The notes beneath the pieces are model-generated. The model searched no databases. It had not been told where the DNA came from and saw nothing but the letters and a program-made list of their open reading frames with translations. Made by a program: the position numbers and the translations under genes. Positions 56,101 through 64,000 of a stretch of DNA of 64,000 nt are shown here, in pieces (position 1 is the first letter of the stretch; each line of letters starts with the position of its first letter). Source of the DNA: Gymnothorax reevesii (Eukaryota; Chordata; Actinopteri; Anguilliformes; Muraenidae); assembly GCA_029721435.1 (NCBI GenBank), contig CM056592.1, forward strand, positions 36,839,611-36,903,610, written 5' to 3'.

Positions 56101-59100
56101 TAACAGGAAAAGAGATGCACATGCATTCAAAAAGCAAAATTCAATTTGTTGCAGAAAATCAAATTGAACAAAAATAATGCAAATATGGAGTTTGAAAGTC
56201 AGTATCTTCAGTACTGTAGGTGGGTGGATGCGTCCAAAAAATGGTGAAGCAGTGTCGTGTGCAATCTTAATCAAAGGCAGCAAAGGACAAAAAATAGTAG
56301 CAAAAGGATCTTTGAAAAACTGGCGCTAGAGTGCTGTCAAGGCGAAACGTTTGCGGACCCACAGAAGGATGCAGGACAGACCAGCACGAAGGCGTCTAAC
56401 CACAGCCTAAGCCCGCTTGACCTTGGCCTCAAGGCCTCAATAAACTGCATTTTTGGCTTTAGAAAAAGAATATATTGAGCCCCCTTTAGGCAGGCAGGGT
56501 ATCTTTCGTTGGAATTACACGTTCTCCAATGCATCCAAGAGCCATTTTCAAAAAAGTCAGCAACCGCGTCTATCACACACAGCTAATAATTCCATTGGTT
56601 GTAGGGCTATAGTGGTACTATCAGGGTAGACAGGACCTTGGTAAGATAAGGCAGCCTGATTGGTTGCTTATCGTGTTTGACAGGTCAGAGAGGTCCATTG
56701 GTTGACAGCTGTTCAGTTTTCTTAATTAGGTCCTTTACATGTTTCATTATTTACCCTCATAGCCTCATTGTCCGAAATGGCTACAGCTGTTCAGCATGTA
56801 GGGTAAAAATTGAGTTTAGCTGCAAAAATTTAAAATTTTCTGTTTTCCACCTGTCAAATTGAGGCAGTTAGATGGTTCAGTCTGTAGGAAGCAGACAGCA
56901 GATCAGTCTGAATGAGGAAGGAAGTGGTTCACAAATCGGTAATGTGGTTTTTCCCAGAATGAAGTAAACTTCAGCCCAATGGCTTCAAAAACATCCTCCA
57001 CTGAGTTAAAAAGTTTCAGAGCCTTAATATCAATCATAACATTACAAATGAGAACTTGCGGAGACCAACACCACGGTTTCAGTACATCCATGTTTCCATA
57101 TTTTACCATATTTTCTGCGAAATAAGCGCAACCAAAGAAATTTAGCAGCAGAGCATTTTTCTGCACTAAACACTCCACTGGTAGGTGAATTTTCTTTACC
57201 GATTGTATACAGCCGCACAAAAGTCTGCTGAGAAGTATTGTATTACAATTCAGCGGTTTACCACCCCCCCCCCCGCTTCTGCCTCTTATTTGGCGCTCTT
57301 GGGCCGTGGGCACATTCTCCAGCGTGCGGAGATGGCACTGGCATCGCTCAGGGACAAAGGCGTAAGAATTTTGACCAAGTTAGGTGGTTTTTGCTGCATC
57401 AAGGCGGGAAACGGCCCACACGTTTCCGGGCGTTTCTCATGCAAATAACACTTATGCGTATTCTACCCCTGGCTTATGCGCTTTTTCTGTTTAGGGCTTT
57501 TGAGGGCTGTATTAAGGTCAAGCGCCAACATACGGCGAAATGGAATATTGCTTTTGATGTCGGTTAAAGGCCGAATTTTAACATTAATTTTATTTTATTT
57601 GACATGGTAAAGGTTGAGACATTCAACATTCGATTGTTCATCCTCTTTTCCAAACTACATTTCTCTAAACGAAATCAGCATATGATATTACGCAACAGCC
57701 TGTTCTCGAATTAGTTCAGTTACAAACGCATTACAAACAATTACAAACATACCGGTGGTCATCAAGGTCACAACTGCGCTGTCGGTCCTGGCATCTGGGT
57801 CGTTTCAGAGAGTGGCTAATGATGTCATGCACTTATCACAGGCGTCTGTGTCAAGGTTTCTGACACAGTTGGTTGACGCTAAGCTGCACCACATCAGCCA
57901 CTTTAAAATTCCCCGAAACACCAGCTGAAAGACGGAGAGTTAAGGGGGGGTTCTACCGGGTCGCCAGGTTCCCCAGTGTTGTGGGAGCCATTGATTGTAC
58001 TCACGTTGCAATCAGAACCCCTTCCACTAATAAGAATATGTACAGAGACCACAGACGTCGGCACAGCATTAACCTTCAGGTTTTGCGCGATCATGATACG
58101 CGCATATTAAGCATCTGCACCAAATTCCCTGGCTTGTGCAACTACTTGTGCAGTACTGTGCAACTGCTTGAAATGCCAAAAATATTTGAAACCATTTTAA
58201 GCTTTTTTCCAGTATTTATCACAGTGATACTTTGAGTATAGGCAAAAATATGACCATTTTACTTAACCCTCCTTCATCCGTATCCACTCCAAGTTATTCT
58301 CCATGCACTTCCACAGCAGATAGAGTGGATGCCACCTCCTCCTCAGTGCAGTGAAATGCACTGGGGATGATGGTTGCCCACCACCTGTTGCGCGCACACT
58401 TCTCCGGTGTGCAGAGAGCCTGGGTTTTACAGCGCCCCGCAGATATTTCTGCGTGCGGGGTAGGAGTTCTTTGTTTGTTAAAGCGTTGCCTTGTCCTTTA
58501 GTTGCAAACCGGACACTGGAGTTGTTTGAAATTTCAGGCGCGCAATTTCTAAATGAGATCATATAAACTGTCATCGATTGTTATTCTTCTGTGACTAGAA
58601 TGTTCCCTTTATTCGTTTCTTCCGTGTCTTTCATGGAACAAACAGGCTGGTGTAGGAGGGGCACATTTTCAATGCTCTGATTACGCTGGTTGAGAAGCGC
58701 TAAATTCTGTATTATTTCACTATCGCGGCAATTAGTTTGTTTGCATAGCTTTAATGCCGTGGTGGCTAGAGTAAGAAATAAGAGATGTCTGTATTACTTC
58801 TTGTAATTGGCACAGACATACATAGGTCTACTATTACAGCCGCATATCTTGGGCCTGCTGATATAACCTTGTATCTTCAAAATGATAAGCTTTACAGGAA
58901 AATAAATAAATACAAAAAATATTAATTGATAAATATAATTTAAAATAGAAATAAAATAAAACATGTTTAATTCTGCGTGTAAGAATAGTGGACATACAAG
59001 TTTTTGTTTCTTATAAGTTTGGAGATACAAAGTTTTATCAGCAGGACCAAGATTTTCAAATTTAAAGTCTGGTTTGCGTTTTCCATGGACCAAAGCTGCA

Positions 59101-61620
59101 TTTTCATGGTTAATCAGAAAATCCTTGTTCCTTGTTTTCCTGATAGCCATAATCAATGAGCTTCGTACAGAGTCCGCCTCTCTTTTGGATCAGTCACACC
59201 TCTTTCATAAGGCCACCTACATTCTGAAGTTAAGCGCTGTGGGCGGTGATCGAAGCGCATAGGGAAGGATACGCGTGACTCAAAAGCGCTTAACTCGAAT
59301 CGCGTAAAAAAGGACTTGTGCGCTAATGGGAGAATAGACCCCTAAGTGCATGCTACAGGTATTTCACAGTAACAAAGTATATGGTAGACAGATTGAAGTG
59401 GGTGAAGGTTGACATTTTAAGAATTGCAGAATATATTGTGGGACATTTCTGGGTGAAAAATAAAGTGACCTTGAGGAACAGGATAGTGCAGTGGATTTTT
59501 CAGAATATAAGTGATTGTGGTTATCATCTTTCCAGGCTTTTGGCTCCTTCACAAAAGGTTGGCATGCCTGGTAGAACCTTTGTTGGATCTCCTGATCTCT
59601 CGGTCCGGACAGGAAAACTAGATATCAATAAAATACCCCTGTGGATGTTGGAAGATGTGTATCGCCGAGCGGAACAATCCAGAAATGAGGTGAGAAATGC
59701 TTCCAGTGAACCAACTCAATTACCCTCCTGTTTCTTTCTCACTTGTGCCTGCAAAAATAACATTTGAGAGAGGACTAGCAACAACACATACCACTCAATC
59801 ATTACTATCCTTCCCATAAACAAGGACTCATTGCCCTCTTTCCTTTTCAACATAATAGGCTTAATGACGCCCCTCTGTTCGTTTATTTTTTTATTTCAGA
59901 GTCCTGTTGAGTGGTTATCTATCTCTAAATTTCACCAGTCTATAAAACCTCATAGCTAGGCGTCCAAAAATCCAGAAATATGAATTTTGGGGATGGAGAA
60001 CTTGGACACACATGCTCTTTGTGGTTTGACCCGGGCCGCTTGGGTCCACTAAAGGAAGATCTTAGCGCAGTTGGATACGGTATTCTAAAATTGTTGATGA
60101 TTTTGCTTGTCTAGTTCCAAAAATATGTGGAAGGTCCTTTTCTGTTTCAACTCGACAAAAATTGATAGGGTGAGGTCATACATGGTTTTTTGACATTAGT
60201 TTAGCAGAACTTTACCGGCCTGCGCAGACCCTTCCCTTCAACACCATTAAACACTGTTTTGATCGACTGGAGAACTGACCTTGTACCTTCTATTGTCTGA
60301 GGCCCGCACAAGCGGGTAATTCAGTGGGTTTGTATACATTTGCACTGAACGTTACCTTCTCTGTCAGTGAATTACTCTTTATTATGGAATAGATAGACCC
60401 TGGTTTTGATCATTAACATTTTGAGCACATTAGACAGAATTTAACTTCATAACTGAACCGTTGCATGTATTTTTATCTAATGTGTCACCTGGCTTTGCTG
60501 ACATTTTAGATCTGCCAGGATTCCCTGAGGAACTCTGAAGATGCGGAGTTTTACCAGGCCTTCATTCCCGATATTCAGCTCTTCCTGCATGAAGGTCATG
60601 CCAATATCAGCGAATGGAGTAGACTTGTACACTTCAACAATCCCTTTGGCTTTCGGAGTTACGACTACACAGGTGAGGACTTATCGCAGGTGTGTTAGAA
60701 AATTTCGATCTGTTAAAAGTGCGGACCACAACGTTTCTGTCGTCAAACCATGATGTGCCTGGCAAATCTTCCAATATGCAACGATTGAACCTTTGGAACA
60801 GTGGCGGCTTGTCGGCCCAAGCAAAGGGAAGCCAAAACCTCGCCTTTCAAAGCTTAATGACTTAAACCTTTCGCAGTTTACTTTCCTTGATCAGCAGTTG
60901 CTCATACGAATTGGTAGAAGGACAGCCAAATTTATTTTCAAGAGCATTGTTATACGTTGCACCACGATATTGAGGGGCTTTCTTTCACACAAATTACGAC
61001 GTAAATTAGGTCTACGTCTTTATAAATTCCGCTCTTAAGTAGATCATGAAACGGCATAGATTCGCAAATTGATTAGTGAAGCTCATTAAGCAATAAGCTG
61101 CGCAACATCGCATTCTTTACTTCTATATTAAGATTGTAGAAAACTGATTCTCGTGGCTTCTTGTGAAAGAAGCCTCGCAAACTCATTTATAAAGACGTAT
61201 TGATAATTTGCGTCGTCATTTGCTATCGAAAATAAATTTGACTGTCCTTCTACCAGTTCGTATGAACGGCTGATGATCAAGAAACATAAACTGCGAAATG
61301 TTCAAGTCATTAAGCTTTGAAGGGCAAGGTTTTGGCTTCCCTTTATTTGGGCTGACGAGCCGCCACTGCTTTGGAATGAACTGTTTTGATTCTGATTGCT
61401 GTGCCGTTGTTTCACGCAAGCTCCTTGTGATTCGAGTCTCTCTCTCCGCAGAGTTGAAGGAAGTTGTGGATTTGATCCCAAAGGCAAAGAAATTCCCATT
61501 CCTTCCTGTTCCCTCGGCTGATAAGCAAGTCTGCATCCGCTGTGCAGTTGTTGCCAATGGTGGGATTCTCAGTGGCTCCAAAATGGGCAAAGAGATTGAT
61601 TCCCATGACTATGTGTTTAG
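53011..61620 (+). CDS. st6galnac2: Gene B: GalNAc alpha-2,6-sialyltransferase (ST6GALNAC1/2 type), exons 1-4, runs off the window
   Basis: Joined exons: 53011-53117, 59536-59689, 60510-60672, 61452-61620 (593 bp, 197 complete codons). It has a short cytoplasmic tail, a signal-anchor of about 15 residues (9-23), a short stem of about 50 residues, then the start of the catalytic domain up to HDYVFR of sialylmotif L. The donor after exon 4 is phase 2, as in gene A. The remaining exons must lie beyond 64000. It is a type II Golgi enzyme with the same reaction as gene A. The short stem fits ST6GALNAC2, but the paralogue assignment is inference. Intron sizes are 6.4, 0.8 and 0.8 kb. Confidence 0.9.
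53578..53690. mobile_element. Palindromic MITE, copy 2
   Basis: Ends GAGGCGCGTTTCCCAAAAGCG and GACTTTGGGAAACGCACCCCC are inverted. The inner pair is AACTTACGTAGTT / AATTACGTAAGTT. The family also occurs at 43510-43625. It lies in gene B intron 1. Confidence 0.7.
53930..54090. repeat. hAT-type MITE fragment
   Basis: GTGGTCAACCCTGGTCCTGGAGG ... CTCAGCACACCCTGTG resembles common fish elements ending in CAGGGTGTGC. A second piece lies inverted at 54500-54562 (CATCCTGAAGAGCCACAGGG) and a relative at 39315-39480. Confidence 0.5.
54263..54464. mobile_element. hAT-type MITE with near-exact 8-bp target duplication
   Basis: Inverted ends of about 45 bp, CAGGGGTGTCAAACTGACCC and GGTTCAGTTTGACACCCCTG, run in to GGCTGCAGGT / ACCTGCAGCC. 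Flanks are AAGTTGAG (54255-54262) and AAGTAGAG (54465-54472), 7 of 8 identical. The 202-bp element is non-coding. Confidence 0.85.
54473..55682. other. Gene B intron 1, middle part
   Basis: No gene is seen. A poly(T) run is at 55133. The ORFs at 54919-55185 and 55266-55460 (minus) have no motif. Confidence 0.5.
55683..55882 (+). mobile_element. tRNA-derived SINE, second family
   Basis: GGGGTGCCCCAGTGGCTCATCGGTCTAAGCGCG (A-box-like) is followed by CGACCCAGCTCGATTCTGGC (B-box-like). The body ends CTCCACTGTGCAACTGTCAAATAAAGGAG and poly(A). A common teleost SINE layout. It lies in gene B intron 1. Confidence 0.8.
55883..57714. other. Gene B intron 1, no gene recognised
   Basis: The ORF at 56903-57313 (minus) has no recognised domain. 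A poly(C) run is at 57265-57276. 57280-57540 is GC-richer and may be the start of the Harbinger relic that follows. Confidence 0.4.
57715..58115 (+). pseudogene. PIF/Harbinger transposase relic
   Basis: The + frames read [20 protein letters not shown] then [15 protein letters not shown], the helix-turn-helix region of HARBI1-like transposases. A shift follows, then [20 protein letters not shown] and [19 protein letters not shown]. The first catalytic Asp (GAIDCTH) is present; the second D and the E are missing. Broken by frameshifts near 57920. Confidence 0.8.
58263..58574 (-). pseudogene. Harbinger-associated Myb/SANT-like protein relic
   Basis: The minus-strand frame contains [13 protein letters not shown] and [11 protein letters not shown], the TGGG-x-P segment typical of the Myb/SANT-like second ORF of Harbinger elements. 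It faces the transposase relic at 57715-58115, as expected for such an element. Only part of the protein is left. Confidence 0.55.
58790..59280. repeat. Third copy of the P-like/THAP repeat (part)
   Basis: Blocks GGGCCTGCTGATA, CTTCAAAATGATAAGCTTTACAG, TAGTGGACATACAAG, TTTGTTTCTTATAAGTTTGGAGATAC and GTTTTATCAGCAGG match 25040-25275 in the same order. It carries no THAP frame. Confidence 0.6.
59536..59689 (+). CDS. st6galnac2: Gene B exon 2: stem
   Basis: Acceptor TTATCATCTTTCCAG, donor AATGAG|GTGAGA. 154 bp, phase 2 to phase 0. It reads [20 protein letters not shown], then [20 protein letters not shown]. The gene A equivalent is 424 bp, so the stems differ by 90 residues. The end of the exon aligns between genes. 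Confidence 0.92.
59690..60509. other. Gene B intron 2
   Basis: No feature recognised. The acceptor is TGACATTTTAG. Confidence 0.6.
60510..60672 (+). CDS. st6galnac2: Gene B exon 3
   Basis: 163 bp, phase 0 to phase 1, donor ACACAG|GTGAGG. It reads [20 protein letters not shown] and [17 protein letters not shown]. Same length and 31 of 54 residues as gene A exon 3. The start at ATC TGC CAG is set by that alignment; a second AG six bases downstream would break it. Confidence 0.95.
60799..61368. mobile_element. Foldback hAT-like element with perfect 8-bp target duplication
   Basis: CTTTGGAA occurs immediately before (60791-60798) and after (61369-61376). The arms of about 215 bp are inverted: CAGTGGCGGCTTGTCGGCCC at the left, GGGCTGACGAGCCGCCACTG at the right, continuing through AAAGCTTAATGACTT. 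The middle of about 140 bp is unique. No transposase. It lies in gene B intron 3, about 80 bp upstream of exon 4. Confidence 0.92.
61452..61620 (+). CDS. st6galnac2: Gene B exon 4: first half of sialylmotif L
   Basis: Acceptor CTCTCTCCGCAG, donor TTTAG|GTGAAT. 169 bp, phase 1 to phase 2. It reads [20 protein letters not shown], then [16 protein letters not shown] and [10 protein letters not shown]. The first G of the G-N-G-G turn of sialylmotif L is A here. Confidence 0.97.
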
Positions 61621-61643
61621 GTGAATGAAGTTTGGTCATTTTA

Positions 61644-63276
61644 CACTCAACAAAAATATAAACGCAACACTTTTGTTTTTGCTCCGATTTGTCATGAGAT
61701 GGACTCAAAGATCTAAAATTCATTCCAGATACACAATATTACCATTTCTCTCAAACATTGTTCACAAATCTGTCTAAATGTGTGAAAGTGAGCACTTTTG
61801 CTTTGCTGAGACAATCCATCCCACCTCACAGGTGTGCCACATCAAGATGCTCATCAGACCCCATGACTAGTGCACAGGTGTACCTTAGACTGTCCACAAT
61901 AAAAGGCCCCCCTGAAATGTGCAGTTTTTGCTTTATTGGGGGTCTGGGGACTCAGAACCAGTCAGTATCTGGTGTGACCACCATTTGGCTCATGCAGTGC
62001 AACACATCTTCTTCGCATAGAGTTTATCAGATTGTCAATTGTGGCCCGTGGAATGTTGGTCCACTCCTCTTCAATGGCTGTGCAAAGTTGCTGGATATTA
62101 GTGGGAACTGGTACGCGCTGTCGTATACACCGGTCAATCACATCCCAAACATGCTCAATGGGTGACATGTCCGGTGAGTATGCTGGCCATGCAAGAACTG
62201 GGACATTTTCAGCTTCCAAGAATTATGTACAGTTCCTTGCAACATGGGGCTGTGCATTATCTTGCTGAAACATGAAACATGAGGTGATGTTCATGGATGT
62301 ATGGCACAACAATGGGCCTCAGGATCTCATCACGGTATCTCTGCATTCAAAATGCCATCAATAAAATGCACCTGTGTTCTTCGTCCATAACAGATGCCTG
62401 CCCATACCATAACCCCACCACCACCATGGGCCACTCGATCCACAACATTGACATCAGCAAAGCGCTCACCCACACGACGTCACACATGCTGTCTGCCATC
62501 TGCCCTGAACAATTTAAACCGAGATTCATCCGTGAAGAGAACACCTCTCCAACGTGCCAGACGCCATCGAATGTGAGCATTTGCCCACTCAAGTCTGTTA
62601 CGGCGACGATCTGGAGTCAGGTTAAGACCCCGATGAGGACGACGAGCATGCAGTTGAGCTTTCCTGAGACGGTTTCTGACAGTTTGTGCAGAAATTCTTT
62701 GGTTATGCAAACCAATTGTTTCAGCAGCTGTCTGAGTAGCTGGTCTCAGACGATCTTGGAGGTGAACCTGCTGGATGTGGAGGTCCTGGGCTGGTGTGGT
62801 TACACGTGGTCTGCGGTTGTGAGGCCGGTTGGATGTACTGCCATATTCTCTGAAACGCCTTTGGAGACGGCTTATGGTGGAGAAATGAACATTCAATGCC
62901 CGAGCAACAGATCTGGTTGACATTCTTGCTGTCAGTATGCCAATTGCACGCTCCCATAATGCTTGCACCATCTGTGGCATTTTGCTGTGAGACAAAACTG
63001 TACATTTCAGAGTGGCCTTTTATTGTGGGCAGTATAAGGTACACCGTGCACAAATCATGGTGTCTGATGAGCATCTTGATGTGGCACACCTGTGAGGTGG
63101 GATGGATTGTCTCAGCAAAGCAAAAGAGCTCACTATCACACATTTAGACAGATTTTTGAACAATGTTTGAGAGAAATGGTAATATTGTGTATCTGGAATG
63201 AATTTTAGATCTTTGAGTCCATCTCATGACAAATGGGAGCAAAAACAAAAGTGTTGCGTTTATATTTTTTTGAGTG
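61644..63276 (-). mobile_element. Nearly intact Tc1/mariner element, 1633 bp
   Basis: Flanked by TA on both sides (61642-61643, 63277-63278). The ends CACTCAACAAAAATATAAACG and CGTTTATATTTTTTTGAGTG begin terminal inverted repeats of roughly 200-280 bp. The minus-strand transposase starts near 62995 (MSHSKMPQMVQALWERAIG) with helix-turn-helix STRSVARALNVHFSTISRL. FTDESRF (first D), FQQDNAQPH (second D) and SPDMSPIEHVW (E) are all retained. A frameshift near 62480 and a stop near 62225 inactivate it. The high match between ends suggests a recent insertion. It starts 24 bp after gene B exon 4. Confidence 0.95.
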
Positions 63277-64000
63277 TAGTTCTTGTCCACTCAAACATGG
63301 GTATTTTGTGTAGTGTGGTATGGCTCAGGACGGAGAGCAGGCAGGCGAGGAAGCAGAATGTTCCTGGTTCGATTCCCGGCTGCTCCAGAGTTTTTGACTT
63401 GACATCTGACTATGTGCACCTTGTAGCGAGTTTTTAAAGCTTGTGATTGGCCGACATGGTCTTATATTAAACAAGAGCAATCCGAGATTTCTGATCTCCG
63501 CCAAGGGATGACGTTGATACAAAAGCAAGATCTTTCTCTTTGGAAGATTTCAGGCCCACCCATGCGACAAGTTTGAGTGAGATTTGCTAAAACACCCATT
63601 CACGTCTTCCAGTGACGTCTAAGTGAAAAGATTCTGTCAGATCCGGTAAGCATTCATCAAGGGCTTTCATATGAGGTATTACTCGATATAGTTTGTATGA
63701 TTTCAATATTTGACCTCAGAGTCGAAATTGTTGATCCGGATCTGGATCCGGACACACACAGATCCAAGTCTTTAACAATATTTTGAGACTGTTCCATCAG
63801 AGATGACCTAATTTGGATCAACATTTGGTGAAAATGCTGCAGTGGTATTCGAAGAAATCGTCTCATTGAGAAAGTTGATCCCTGATGAGGATCTGGATCC
63901 GGATCGAAGATTTTGACACACATGATCACCATATTTTTTTGTAATGTATAATCCTTGGGCCAAGATCTACCTTTTGTGTAGATTTCATAAAAATTTGTTC
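63277..64000. other. Gene B intron 4, to window edge
   Basis: 63300-63390 includes a B-box-like GGTTCGATTCCCGGC, perhaps a decayed SINE. 63640-63960 is a repeat with several GATCCGGATCTGGATCC-type blocks. Gene B exon 5 is not in this stretch. Confidence 0.5.

Noticed and set aside
57185..57567. Overlapping + ORFs of 87 and 109 codons.
   Set aside because: They start in a poly(C) tract and show no motif; probably the non-coding flank of the Harbinger relic.
62297..62920. A 207-codon + ORF.
   Set aside because: It is antisense to the Tc1 transposase, whose minus-strand frames carry all catalytic motifs.
63300..63390. tRNA-like B box GGTTCGATTCCCGGC.
   Set aside because: No matching A box or acceptor-stem pairing at tRNA spacing; more likely a decayed SINE than a tRNA gene.
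1..64000. Prokaryotic features (CRISPR arrays, operons, Shine-Dalgarno sites).
   Set aside because: Spliced exons with GT/AG borders, SINEs, LINEs and LTRs show vertebrate nuclear DNA; short direct repeats here are microsatellites or transposon parts.

Overview
The window looks like intronic and intergenic DNA of a ray-finned (teleost-type) fish. It has short exons with GT/AG junctions in long introns, and very low coding density. Most of it is a dense, nested mix of fish-type repeats: several Tc1/mariner families, hAT-like foldback elements with 8-bp target duplications, an L2-type LINE, an L1-type LINE, Gypsy-type fragments, solo LTRs, tRNA-derived SINEs, a PIF/Harbinger relic and P-element-like THAP relics. 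No prokaryotic features, CRISPR arrays or operons are present.

The only host genes I can support are two head-to-tail copies on the + strand of a GalNAc alpha-2,6-sialyltransferase of the ST6GALNAC1/ST6GALNAC2 type. Gene A (exons found from 17741 to 38776) has a long Lys/Thr-rich stem, both halves of sialylmotif L, motif S, the VS motif and a stop codon; its first exon was not found. Gene B (53011 onward) has its membrane-anchor exon, a short stem exon and the next two exons, then runs off the right edge. Exons 3 and 4 are the same length in both genes (163 and 169 bp) and all intron phases agree, so the two are tandem paralogues. Gene order and stem length suggest A is ST6GALNAC1-like and B is ST6GALNAC2-like, but a fish-specific duplication is equally possible. 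Both would be type II Golgi enzymes that use CMP-sialic acid to sialylate O-linked GalNAc.

Layout: 1-3 kb, mostly featureless with one candidate terminal exon of an unrecognised gene (911-1065). 3-17.7 kb, repeats only: L2, SINE, MITEs, a Tc1 copy split by an L1 fragment, SINE, solo LTR. 17.7-38.8 kb, gene A, whose introns hold hAT, THAP/P-like, solo LTR and Tc1 insertions. 38.8-53 kb, intergenic: hairpin MITEs, Gypsy gag and integrase fragments flanking another repeat, SINE. 53-64 kb, gene B with a Harbinger relic, a foldback hAT element and a nearly intact Tc1 copy in its introns.

I found no convincing previously undescribed system. The points most worth a second look are the tandem sialyltransferases with altered sialylmotif-L residues, the nested palindromes at 22.9-25.7 kb, several non-autonomous elements with exact target duplications, the 109-bp near-perfect hairpin at 41.2 kb, and two short unrecognised ORFs.
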